Part shown: positions 34,306 to 42,464 of the stretch, one piece after another
Numbering within the stretch: the stretch's first letter is position 1
Layout: the number at the start of each line of letters is the position of its first letter
Origin: JAHBNG01 sp039028975
GTDB lineage: Bacteria > Chloroflexota > Anaerolineae > Caldilineales > Caldilineaceae
Length of the DNA: 64,000 bases
Direction of reading: 5' to 3'
NCBI GenBank assembly: GCA_039028975.1
Contig: JBCCHB010000076.1
Location: forward strand, 13,851 to 77,850
Translations under genes and position numbers: made by a program
The notes under the pieces: model-generated
Told to the model about the DNA's origin: nothing
The model's database searches: none
Seen by the model: the letters and a program-made list of their open reading frames with translations, nothing else

Positions 34306-34906
34306 AGTGTTGAATTGTCTCTCGCAACAGCTTGCGTGCTCGAAAAATCCCCGTTTTCACTGTGCCAAGGGGCATGTCAGTCACGTCCGCAATTTCATTG
34401 TAACTCATTTCTTGGAGATGGCGCAACGAGATGAGAAGCTGGTAGGAATCGGGCAGCTCTTCTATGGCCTGATGAAGATTCGCGTTTCGCTCCAGCAATA
34501 GGTAACTGTCATCTACATTTTGTTCATTATCCGGCATAGACATGGCTCCTTCATCGATGGGTAAATTGGCTAAGTCCCGTTGAAGGCGAGGGAGGCGATT
34601 ATAGCAGACATTGGTCACGATACGGTAGAGCCATGTACTAAACTTGGCATCTGCCCGAAAGGTACCCAATCCTCGCCATGCTTTGAGAAATGCTTCCTGA
34701 GCCATATCCTCTGCCTCCTCTGGCTGCTTGACAAGACGTAAGGCTAGGTTGTAGACATAGAGGCTATGTTGATCGACCAATTGGCCGAAAGCGGACATAT
34801 CCCCTTTTTGGGCAAGACTCACCAGATGCTGTTCATCATTCATATTCATTGCTAATGTCTGAGCTACTTTATTGCCAACGTCCGTGCCAACCTGAATTGT
34901 GGTCAT
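34292..34906 (-). CDS. ECF RNA polymerase sigma factor
   Basis: 204 residues. Region 2: YNLALRLVKQPEEAEDMAQEAFLKAW, then FSTWLYRIVTNVCYNRL; region 4: LISLRHLQEMSYNEIADVTDMPLGTVKTGIFRARKLL. Fits the SigW/RpoE-like group. A second ATG at 34849 (MNMNDEQHL) would drop 19 residues and may be the real start. Encoded with the membrane protein downstream, so it likely answers an envelope signal. Confidence 0.9.
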   Translation of the reverse strand: MTTIQVGTDVGNKVAQTLAMNMNDEQHLVSLAQKGDMSAFGQLVDQHSLYVYNLALRLVKQPEEAEDMAQEAFLKAWRGLGTFRADAKFSTWLYRIVTNVCYNRLPRLQRDLANLPIDEGAMSMPDNEQNVDDSYLLLERNANLHQAIEELPDSYQLLISLRHLQEMSYNEIADVTDMPLGTVKTGIFRARKLLRETIQHYEHV

Positions 34907-34940
34907 TGACCTCTGTTCTTGTTAGACAGACTGAGCAGCA

Positions 34941-34996
34941 AAAAAGTTTCAAATCTACGGAAGCCATTTTGGATTTTCAGAATTTTGAAACTTTTT
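34941..34996. promoter_or_regulatory. Long-spaced inverted repeat upstream of the sigma gene
   Basis: AAAAAGTTTCAAA (34941-34953) and its exact complement TTTGAAACTTTTT (34984-34996), spaced by 30 bases, 35 bases before the sigma factor start. GTTTCAAA/TTTGAAAC resembles an ECF -35-like element, so autoregulation is possible, but the arms could equally form an mRNA hairpin. Confidence 0.5.
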
Positions 34997-35090
34997 CAAT
35001 CATCACCCTGTCTAACCTGATAGCAGGGCTATTCGCTCTAGCAGTAACGTACAAATTGTAACATGTGGTCGAACATATCGCGTGGATACT

Positions 35091-35125
35091 TATACTACGG
35101 TCGTTTTCAAACGGAGCTGAGTACA
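35091..35125. repeat. Repeat family A, copy 3 (minimal, 35 bp, no inner palindrome)
   Basis: Left terminus TATACTACGGTCGTTTT is joined directly to right terminus CAAACGGAGCTGAGTACA. The whole inner palindrome found in the 84-85 bp copies is absent, so this is either a deletion product or the empty form. Confidence 0.8.
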
Positions 35126-35244
35126 GATGGAACGCAATTACTCAATGAGCACACCTACGTGCATGGTGGGCCATCTCCACTCTATCTAGTTCAATGAATG
35201 CGATCAACGAATGTTTTGACGAATCATCATTCAGGAGGATGAAA

Positions 35245-35751
35245 ATGTGGGACGATGTGGCATTAGCGATTATCCTTATCTGTGGAGCCAATCTGTTCTT
35301 TGGTTCTATATTAGGTTTCTTAGGCTATTTACGCTACCTAAAGCATAAAGAAACGATTGCCTTAGCCGAGAACGGTTTATTGAACTCTGTGCCGGGTCAA
35401 AAGCAGACGACCAACCCTCGTGCAGTTCGCTCCGCTGTAATTCTAATCGCCGTGGGTACAGCCTTATGTATCGGCCTCTATCCCATTGGTTGGATTGCCA
35501 TGCCAGGTGAACTACCTTTGAACTTAGGCCCCTGGATGCTGGCCGGACTGATCCCCCTCTTTATTGGGATTGCTCTCTTTGTCTCTCATTACTTGCCTAG
35601 CCTGCAATTTCTGGTTGGACAAGGCGTACAGAGGGCACTCGATCAGGCTGAGCACGATCGACGCCCCTTACCAGAATCTGAGCCACTGGAGCGTGTGCAA
35701 CGCGTCGAGCGCACGGAACATCACGATGAGGCTCACAATATGAAAGTTTAA
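35245..35751 (+). CDS. Membrane protein with DUF6249-like layout
   Basis: 168 residues. Three membrane helices (about 5-25, 63-83 and 97-117), a loop LKHKETIALAENGLL between the first two, as in DUF6249 proteins, and a charged tail rich in Glu and Arg (EHDRRPLPESEPLERVQRVERTEH). Of two close ATGs, 35245 is preferred because AGGAGG lies six bases before it; at 35239 the spacing would be zero. Fourteen bases before the aminotransferase gene. Function unknown; the place next to a sigma/anti-sigma operon hints at signalling. Confidence 0.65.
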   Translation: MWDDVALAIILICGANLFFGSILGFLGYLRYLKHKETIALAENGLLNSVPGQKQTTNPRAVRSAVILIAVGTALCIGLYPIGWIAMPGELPLNLGPWMLAGLIPLFIGIALFVSHYLPSLQFLVGQGVQRALDQAEHDRRPLPESEPLERVQRVERTEHHDEAHNMKV

Positions 35752-35764
35752 CGGTCACGAAAAT

Positions 35765-36883
35765 ATGAACATTGCACCCTTTGAGACGGAACATTTCTAC
35801 GCCAAGTATGAATTCAATACGCCCTACCAACTCTGCAATTCGGATTGCGAATCCATCAGCGTCGAAACGTTGCTCGACATGGCAGATATGTCGTTGGAGC
35901 AAATGGGCCTACAGACCTTAGGCTATACCGAATCCCAGGGCAACCCGCTTTTGCGTGAGTCAATCGCGGCTGCTTATGAAAAGGTGCAACCTGATGATGT
36001 TGTGGTGCTTGGCACGCCAGTGGAAGGGATCTATCTGGCTGGCCGGGCACTGCTCGAGCCAGACGACGAAGTCATTGTGCTGACGCCTGCCTATGATGCA
36101 CTCATCAACCTATTTGAGCATGTGGTCGGTACGAAGAATGTGAAACGATGGGCATTCCAGCCAGCAGAAGATGCCTGGACGCTGGAGTTAGATGACCTAC
36201 GGTCGCTCATCTCTCCCAAAACCCGAATGATCGTGGTGAACTTTCCCCACAATCCAACAGGGTTTCTGCCTTCACTTGCCATGTTAAAGGATCTGGCGAA
36301 GATTGTGGAGGAGCATGACATTTGGCTCTTTTATGATGAGATGTACTTTGGATTGGTCCACTCTGGGACGCCGACGATTCCATCCGCCGCAGATTTGACG
36401 CCCAAATCGATCGTCTTATCTGGCCTCTCCAAGACCTATGGCCTGCCGGGATTGCGAACGGGTTGGCTGCTCATACAGGATGACGCTATCCGTCAGCACT
36501 TTATGAATTGGAAGTTTTACACCAGCATCTGTCCGCCTGCTCCGTCCGAGTTTCTCGCCATCGCAGCCATGCGAATTTGGGAGACATTACGGGATAGGAA
36601 TATTGCTCAAATCGAGCGCAACCTGGACCTAGCGGAAGGATTCTTTCATCGTTGGCCTGAACTTTTTACCTGGCGACGGCCAATGGCTGGCTCAACCGCT
36701 CTGGTAGGATATCATGTCCCATCGGTTCAGGCCACGGCGGCCCAACTAGCCGACGAAGCGGGCGTCCTCATCCATCCTGGTACAACCCTAGGAAGCGATG
36801 ACCATCACATGAGGATGGGCTTTGGGCGGGCTGGCTTTGGCGAGGCATTGGAACGCTTTGAAAGTTGGTTGGGCAAGAGTTAG
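35765..36883 (+). CDS. PLP-dependent aminotransferase, class I/II
   Basis: 372 residues of fold type I. Seen: LGYTESQGNPLLRESIAAAY (substrate loop), VVNFPHNPTGFLP (Asn binding PLP), YDEMYFG (Asp and Tyr), and LSGLSKTYGLPGLRTGW with the Schiff-base Lys. C-terminal Arg in MRMGFGRAGF fits carboxylate binding. The sequence resembles enzymes annotated as capreomycidine synthase-like, but that name is not safe to apply here. The substrate is unknown. Confidence 0.88.
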   Translation: MNIAPFETEHFYAKYEFNTPYQLCNSDCESISVETLLDMADMSLEQMGLQTLGYTESQGNPLLRESIAAAYEKVQPDDVVVLGTPVEGIYLAGRALLEPDDEVIVLTPAYDALINLFEHVVGTKNVKRWAFQPAEDAWTLELDDLRSLISPKTRMIVVNFPHNPTGFLPSLAMLKDLAKIVEEHDIWLFYDEMYFGLVHSGTPTIPSAADLTPKSIVLSGLSKTYGLPGLRTGWLLIQDDAIRQHFMNWKFYTSICPPAPSEFLAIAAMRIWETLRDRNIAQIERNLDLAEGFFHRWPELFTWRRPMAGSTALVGYHVPSVQATAAQLADEAGVLIHPGTTLGSDDHHMRMGFGRAGFGEALERFESWLGKS

Positions 36884-36924
36884 TAGTCCGCAGTCGTTTG
36901 GTCGCTTAGTCCAAAGTCGGCTCT
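36884..36924. repeat. Dispersed repeat family D, copy 2 (compact)
   Basis: TAGTCCGCAGTC (36884-36895) and TTAGTCCAAAGTCGGCTCT (36906-36924) are exact complements of two blocks at 3481-3499 and 3532-3543. Here the blocks are only 10 bases apart; in copy 1 they are 32 apart and hold the extra hairpin module. Confidence 0.75.
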
Positions 36925-36969
36925 CTTGATGTCATTTCAATTGCGACCTGCCCTGAAAGTCACAAAGAT

Positions 36970-37040
36970 GCAAAGATTGGAAAGATTAAGAATCTGGGCA
37001 ATCTTCTAAATCTTTGTTCGATTTTTATCCGTCCGTGGTG
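36970..37040. repeat. Dispersed repeat family C, copy 1
   Basis: Aligns along its length with 58715-58782: GCAAAGA.T.GAAAGAT..AAGAATCTG..., then AATCTTTGTTCGATTTT and CCGTGGTG. The left GCAAAGATT and right AATCTTTG are inverted, giving a long imperfect hairpin. Confidence 0.75.
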
Positions 37041-37071
37041 ATTCTTAAGCCATGAATACGACTGAGAATCA

Positions 37072-38115
37072 TTAGATTTCTACTTTCGCCAATTCATGTG
37101 TTAGTTCCCTGGCAGAAATCTCCTTGCAACCACTTGCATTTTGTCCGCACCAAAGAGGCGAAAAATCCCCGGAACCGCTCTGTTCGGCTTGCTTACGTAG
37201 CGCCGTAATGGCCGTCGATGCCAGGGGAAATGGTGGCGTTTGATCGCTCATGGGGCCAATTTCCTGAATCACTCGGTTGATGATGCCGCGAGCCGGTCCA
37301 CCCGAGAAGAGATTCGTCATGGTGGTGTGGTCAGCTTTATCGCTCTTGAGCGCCGCTCGATGAATTGGGGTCGTCTTAGTTTCTGTGCAGAGCAGGTAAG
37401 CTGTCCCCACCTGAACGGCTGTCGCACCAAGGGCCAGGGCTGCAGCGGTCCCTTGGGCATCGACAATGCCACCGGCTGCAATCACCGGTACGCTGACCTT
37501 CTCAACAACCTGGGGCAGTAGGGCAAACGTGCCCATTTGAGTCGAAAGATCCTTCGACAGAAACATTCCTCGATGTCCACCCGCTTCTAATCCTTGGGCG
37601 ATGATAGCGTCTGCGCCGTGGGCCTCTAGCCAGAGCGCTTCTGCCAAAGTCGTGGCTGAAGAGAGTACCGTAGCACCCCACTCTTTGACTCGTGCCAACA
37701 GATCAGGGTCCGGTAGACCAAAGTGAAAGCTGATTACGCCTGGCTTGAATTCCTCCAGAACGTCTGCCACGTCATGGCTAAAGGGGCGTCGTTCCACACC
37801 AGGAGGAATCTCATCGGCCTGGATGCCAAACTCATCGAGGTAGGGTTTTAAGGCAGATCTCCATCTGGCTTCATGCTGGGGATTGGGAATTGGTGGCGTG
37901 TGGCAGAAGAAATTAACGTTCACAGGGCTGCTACTTTGGGTCTGGATGCTTGCCAGCTCAGAGCGCAACTTGTCGTGGCTGAGCATGGCGCAGGGAAGTG
38001 AACCTAAGCCACCCGCGGCCGATACGGCCAGAGCCAAGTCTCTATCCTGCACACCCGCCATGGGCGCTTGAATAATTGGCAAACGGATCCCCAGAAATTC
38101 ATTGTATTGAGCCAT
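37072..38115 (-). CDS. Nitronate monooxygenase (2-nitropropane dioxygenase family)
   Basis: 347 residues, FMN TIM barrel that oxidises alkyl nitronates such as propionate-3-nitronate. Seen: LPIIQAPMAGVQD at the start, VISFHFGLPD, AHGADAIIAQGLEAGGHRG with the catalytic-loop His, and PVIAAGGIVDAQGTAAALALGATAVQVGTAYLL for phosphate binding. Class I/II assignment is not attempted. Single gene by position. Confidence 0.9.
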   Translation of the reverse strand: MAQYNEFLGIRLPIIQAPMAGVQDRDLALAVSAAGGLGSLPCAMLSHDKLRSELASIQTQSSSPVNVNFFCHTPPIPNPQHEARWRSALKPYLDEFGIQADEIPPGVERRPFSHDVADVLEEFKPGVISFHFGLPDPDLLARVKEWGATVLSSATTLAEALWLEAHGADAIIAQGLEAGGHRGMFLSKDLSTQMGTFALLPQVVEKVSVPVIAAGGIVDAQGTAAALALGATAVQVGTAYLLCTETKTTPIHRAALKSDKADHTTMTNLFSGGPARGIINRVIQEIGPMSDQTPPFPLASTAITALRKQAEQSGSGDFSPLWCGQNASGCKEISARELTHELAKVEI

Positions 38116-38255
38116 TGTTCCCCCAGATACTGCTTGTCTTTACCCACATCTTTAGCCAGAGATACGGGCTTATCGGTGTCCACCCGACGGCTTTTAAGCC
38201 TGGGCGAACATCACCCAAACTTCATTTTCTTCAAAACTTCATGGTTAAACTGTTT

Positions 38256-40853
38256 TTACAGCCGCGGATCAACTGGTTCGCTTTCAAGGGCAAGGACGCT
38301 AAAGACGCATTCATGTACCCTGCGTAGCGGTTCGCGTCGGACGAACCGCTCTAGCGCTTCCACACCCAGTGCAAATTCTCGCAAGGCGAGTGAGCGCTTG
38401 GCAGACAAACCACGGCTACGCAGCCGATTGAGGTTATCGGATGCCGTATATTCCGGCCCGTAAATGATGCGAAGATATTCACGCCCTCTGCATTTGACGG
38501 CTGGTTGCACGAGACCGCGGCTTCCTTTGGCAATGAAATCGCTAGGCTTCACCACCATGCCTTCGCCACCACTTGCCGTCAAGCCTAGCCACCACTCTTC
38601 GGCTTCGCTTCGACTCGTATTATCTTCTAGATCCACATGACGATGCGCCGTCATTTGAAGACAATCCTCCGGCCTGACGGTGGCAAATTGCCGAATTGTA
38701 TCCATGTGCCATGAATGGGGTTTATCAACATGAACGGTGCCCTCCGTGGCCATTACGTGAAATGGAGCCAACCTGAGATCAGAAATGCTCTCAACAGGCC
38801 AGCAGTAATGACGATAAGCAGCCGCATATTGTTCAACCATCTTATGGCGTGACTGATAGCGAGCGAAGAGGTTATCGGCTGGGACGCCATTTTTAGCGGC
38901 TTGTTGAAGGCTTTTAAGCGAAATAGTCAGTGCCGCGTTCGATGCAGCGCCCACTGACGCGTATTGTTGGCGAATCAGCGACTGGGCTTTGGCCGACCAG
39001 GGCATTAACTCACAATCCAGGCAGACCCACTCTGTCTCCAGCAATTCCCAAAATTTCGACTCGGTGAGCGCACGCTGTATCTGCTCTAAGAATGTCAGCT
39101 CTAGCGCTTCATTTGTGAAAAAGCGTCGTCCGGTTCGGGTATAACAGGTGCCGAACGAGCCGTCTGTCATACCAAAACGTGCGGCGGCAGCCTCCTCGTT
39201 ACGACATACAATGACAACAGCCCGTGAGCCCATATGCTTTTCTTCACAAATAACCTGCTGAACCCCATTTCCTTTGAAGTAATCAAAAGCCTGCTGTGGA
39301 TACTCAAGCCACTCTGCATAGGGGCTGTTTTGCGGTACCGTTTCGGATGGTGACATGGTTGGCGGCAGGTAAATGAGCCAGCGTGGATTGACGGCAAAGC
39401 GGCTCATCACTTCTAGCGCAGCGGCATTGTTTTCGGCGCGGATGGTAATATTGGGGCGCAGCCGCGTGCTGACGATTCGCTTACCCAGCACATCAGCCAG
39501 ATCGAGCATATCATCGTCGAGCTGTTGCGCTGATAGCCCCGATGCTTCTGCCATCCCGAGTGGTCGTACAGGTTCGGCATAGACTTCGGCAGACTGGACG
39601 GAAATCAGCTCTTGTTCCGGGTAGCGTAGAGCTGTCAATTTGCCACCAAACACAGCCCCTGTATCAATGTTGATTGTGCGATTAAGCCACTCTGCTTCTG
39701 GCACGGGAGTGTGACCATAAACAACAATCGCATCTCCTCGGTAATCTGATGCCCAGTTGTAGCGAATGGGTAGACCAAACTCATCCGTCTCACCCGTTGT
39801 TTCGCCATAGAGCGCAAACTCGCGTACCTTGCCCGAAGCCCTGCCCTGCATCGATTCCTTGAGGCCAGCATGAGCGACAACGAGCCTCCCATTATCCAAC
39901 ACATAGTGGCTGACGAGCTTGTGCAAAAAATCAGCAGTCTCATCGCAAAATGGCTGCTGTACATCCTCTGGTAAGGCATCGATTTCAGCCAGCGTTTGAG
40001 CGAGACCGTGCTTCACCTGCACATTGCGCCCACGCAGCTTACGTACGAGCTTGACATCGTGATTCCCAGGCACACAGAATGCTGATCCGCTTTCGACCAT
40101 ATTTCGTACGAGTTGCACCGTATCTAGGACGCGTGGCCCCCGGTCGACAAGATCACCCAGAAAAATTACTTTGCGCTCCTGTGGGTGTGAATAGATGCGG
40201 TTGTATAGGCTGTCTGTCAAATCTGGTGTTGAGTGCCACTGATAGCCAAGTTCTTCCAGCAGTTGCTCTAACTCGTCGGCACAGCCGTGAACGTCACCGA
40301 TAATGTCAAAGGGACCATGTTCATCGCGACGATCATTCCACAACCTTGTCCGCTCAATTTCAACGGATGCGATATGCTCTTCAGAATCTAAAATGGTAAT
40401 ATTGCGAAATCCCTCTCGCTTTAGATTGCGTAAAGATAAGCGCAGTTGACTAGATTGTCGGCGCAGCACATGAGGGCCAAAGTTGCGGTCTGGGCGCGCC
40501 TCATTACGGGCAGCACAGACCGCAACAGGTGGTCTTAAAACAATTGCCACGGGTAGCACGTGATGTTCACGCGCAAGCTGAACAAGCGGTCTACGCGCTT
40601 CGGCCTGAACGTTGGTGGCATCGACTACGGTGAGTAGGCCTCGCTGTAACCGTTTTTTGGCAATGTAGTGTAACACGTCAAACGCGTCATTTGTTGCGCT
40701 TTGATCGTTGTCATCATCAGAGACAAGCCCGCGGCAAACATCTGAAGATAGAACTTCGGTTGCCTTAAAGTGGGTGTGGGCAAAGGTCGATTTGCCAGAG
40801 CCGGATACGCCAATCAATACAACGAGGGATAGAGTTGGTAGTTCAATTTTCAT
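38256..40853 (-). CDS. pnkp: Polynucleotide kinase-phosphatase-ligase of the Pnkp/Hen1 RNA repair system
   Basis: 865 residues, matching the roughly 870-residue Clostridium-type Pnkp. About 1-170: 5'-OH polynucleotide kinase with P-loop IGVSGSGKSTFAH. About 178-430: metallophosphatase (DIIGDVHGCADELEQLL, FLGDLVDRGPRVLD, VPGNHD, YGHTPVPE) that removes 2',3'-phosphates. About 490-865: ligase/adenylyltransferase domain with nucleotidyl Lys in EEKHMGSRAV and GGEGMVVKPSD. It repairs RNAs cut by ribotoxins; sealing needs Hen1. Its ATG overlaps the hen1 stop by four bases. Confidence 0.95.
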   Translation of the reverse strand: MKIELPTLSLVVLIGVSGSGKSTFAHTHFKATEVLSSDVCRGLVSDDDNDQSATNDAFDVLHYIAKKRLQRGLLTVVDATNVQAEARRPLVQLAREHHVLPVAIVLRPPVAVCAARNEARPDRNFGPHVLRRQSSQLRLSLRNLKREGFRNITILDSEEHIASVEIERTRLWNDRRDEHGPFDIIGDVHGCADELEQLLEELGYQWHSTPDLTDSLYNRIYSHPQERKVIFLGDLVDRGPRVLDTVQLVRNMVESGSAFCVPGNHDVKLVRKLRGRNVQVKHGLAQTLAEIDALPEDVQQPFCDETADFLHKLVSHYVLDNGRLVVAHAGLKESMQGRASGKVREFALYGETTGETDEFGLPIRYNWASDYRGDAIVVYGHTPVPEAEWLNRTINIDTGAVFGGKLTALRYPEQELISVQSAEVYAEPVRPLGMAEASGLSAQQLDDDMLDLADVLGKRIVSTRLRPNITIRAENNAAALEVMSRFAVNPRWLIYLPPTMSPSETVPQNSPYAEWLEYPQQAFDYFKGNGVQQVICEEKHMGSRAVVIVCRNEEAAAARFGMTDGSFGTCYTRTGRRFFTNEALELTFLEQIQRALTESKFWELLETEWVCLDCELMPWSAKAQSLIRQQYASVGAASNAALTISLKSLQQAAKNGVPADNLFARYQSRHKMVEQYAAAYRHYCWPVESISDLRLAPFHVMATEGTVHVDKPHSWHMDTIRQFATVRPEDCLQMTAHRHVDLEDNTSRSEAEEWWLGLTASGGEGMVVKPSDFIAKGSRGLVQPAVKCRGREYLRIIYGPEYTASDNLNRLRSRGLSAKRSLALREFALGVEALERFVRREPLRRVHECVFSVLALESEPVDPRL

Positions 40854-42247
40854 CGTCGCTGAAAGACCCCCATTTGCGAAGGCGCACCAATCCCATCGAC
40901 TTCTGTACCAAGTGGATGCACTTCAACCCCATACCCAAATCTGTCCGCAACATGATTGGCCCATTCAGTAAACTCAGCGCGAGTCCACTCGAAGCGATGA
41001 TCTCGGTGACGAAATTGCCCGGCAGGTAGCGTTTCCCATTGACTGTTGTACTCGCGATTCGGCGTTGTAACGATGACGATTCTGGGGGTGGCAAATTCAA
41101 ATAGAGCACGTTCAAACGCAGCAAGGCGTTCCGGGTCCATATGCTCAATCACCTCAACTGCCGCTGCCGCGTCATAGCCTGTCAACCGTTGGTCGCGGTA
41201 GAGAAGGGAGCCTTGAATTAATTGAATACGCGCTCGCTGCCTTTCCGGTAATCGGTCAATGTGTAGACGCGTCTCGGCCTTCTCCAGTACGGCACTGGAA
41301 ACGTCCATGCCAACGATCTCCGTAAACTGTTTCTGCTTCATCAACATGCGCAGCAGTCGTCCTTCGCCACAGCCGAGATCAAGAACACGCTCTGCACCGC
41401 TCTTGGTTAACGTTTGGAGGACAGCATCTAGTCGCTGCTGATGGAGACTGATGGGCCTTTCGATACGCTCTTCTTCAGCATCCTGGGCCTCATCCACATC
41501 TTCTTGGGTAGCTACCGCATCCTCCTCCAGGCGAGAGAGGGCTACTTTAGTCAGTCCACGCTGGTGTACAAGATAACTATGTGTAATCTGCTCGCGCATT
41601 GGGTGGGCCGACAACCAGCCTTCGCCAAAGCGCAGCAGCTTTTCGACCTCGTCCTGATCGACCCAGTAATGTTTGTCATCGTCCAAGACTGGCATCAAGA
41701 CGTAAATGTGTGATAGTAGCTCCTGAAGTTTGAGGATTCCGCTGAGGGTGATTGTGAAAAAACGGCTGTCACCCCAATCGGGAAAATCCTGATCCAATTG
41801 ATGGCGTTCTGCCTGAATCTTATATCCTAGTGGCTCAAACAACTTGGTCAGGAACTCTTCGCCTCCTCGGCACGAGACAGCGGAAATCTTTGCCGTCAGT
41901 GGAATGGGTGTATCCGCAAGGGCAGGCCTTTCGCTGCAGCGTCCACTAAGTGCTGTGCCGTACACGTTTGAAATCGCCACGCTCAGAAAGGAAGAGGCTA
42001 CATATGGGCGATCATTGACATATTGTTGCAACGCGAATGAGCTGCGCCGTCCCTTGGCACGGACCAACTTGATGGGATCTACATCCACCAGCATAACGGC
42101 TGTGCATTGCCTCTCCGTTGCTTCGGGATAGTAAACATGTGCTTTGCCAAAGTTCAGCTTGAATTCCTGAACGCGCGCGGGATGCTTGTAGAGTAGATAT
42201 CCAAGGTCTGTTGCAGGAGCATGGGTTGTTGAAACGCTGAAATACAT
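40850..42247 (-). CDS. hen1: 3'-terminal RNA ribose 2'-O-methyltransferase Hen1
   Basis: 465 residues. The N-terminal half (about 1-240, starting YFSVSTTHAPATDLGYLLYKHP) is the bacterial Hen1 domain that activates the Pnkp ligase. The C-terminal half (about 275-465) is a SAM methyltransferase: VLDLGCGEGRLL, GMDVSSAVLEKAE, metal-binding Glu/His in AAVEVIEHMD and HRDHRFEW, PNREYN. It methylates the 2'-OH at the repair junction so the same cut cannot recur. Transcript leader starts within repeat B2, whose edge is 9 bases before the ATG; AGG lies six bases upstream. Confidence 0.95.
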   Translation of the reverse strand: MYFSVSTTHAPATDLGYLLYKHPARVQEFKLNFGKAHVYYPEATERQCTAVMLVDVDPIKLVRAKGRRSSFALQQYVNDRPYVASSFLSVAISNVYGTALSGRCSERPALADTPIPLTAKISAVSCRGGEEFLTKLFEPLGYKIQAERHQLDQDFPDWGDSRFFTITLSGILKLQELLSHIYVLMPVLDDDKHYWVDQDEVEKLLRFGEGWLSAHPMREQITHSYLVHQRGLTKVALSRLEEDAVATQEDVDEAQDAEEERIERPISLHQQRLDAVLQTLTKSGAERVLDLGCGEGRLLRMLMKQKQFTEIVGMDVSSAVLEKAETRLHIDRLPERQRARIQLIQGSLLYRDQRLTGYDAAAAVEVIEHMDPERLAAFERALFEFATPRIVIVTTPNREYNSQWETLPAGQFRHRDHRFEWTRAEFTEWANHVADRFGYGVEVHPLGTEVDGIGAPSQMGVFQRR

Positions 42248-42256
42248 ACGTTACCT

Positions 42257-42350
42257 ATACTTTGCCAGAAAAGTCTTGTCGCAGCACTTATCTAATCTAC
42301 TCTGGGAAAATTGGGAAAGGGAGGACAGAAATTTTCTGGCCATTTATCTC
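42257..42350. repeat. Repeat family B, copy 2, leader of hen1
   Basis: Left end TATACTTTGCCAGAAAAGTC with TTGTC; right end GGACAGAAATTTTCTGGCC. Same orientation toward hen1 as copy B1 has toward the peroxiredoxin gene. The next base begins repeat A4, so the two families are fused here without a spacer. Confidence 0.85.
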
Positions 42351-42435
42351 TATACTCAGCTCCGTTTGAAAACAGGTGTTTTCCGAAGCTCTACCAGAGA
42401 GACCAAACGCCTGTTTTCAAAACGACCGCGGTATA
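42351..42435. repeat. Repeat family A, copy 4 (full length, 85 bp)
   Basis: Left end TATACTCAGCTCCGTTTGAA, right end AAAACGACCGCGGTATA. Inner arms AAAACAGGTGTTT and AAACGCCTGTTTT are inverted. Loop GAAGCTCTACCAGAGAGACC; the same loop is found in the opposite orientation, relative to the outer ends, in the copy at 46229. Confidence 0.9.
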
Positions 42436-42464
42436 AGTCGGGAGATTACTCATCATAAAATGGC

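Larger units (their letters stand above)
34907..35244. other. Divergent regulatory region with two repeats
   Basis: Separates the leftward sigma operon from the rightward membrane protein. It holds the inverted repeat at 34941-34996 and the minimal family A copy at 35091-35125. Confidence 0.5.
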
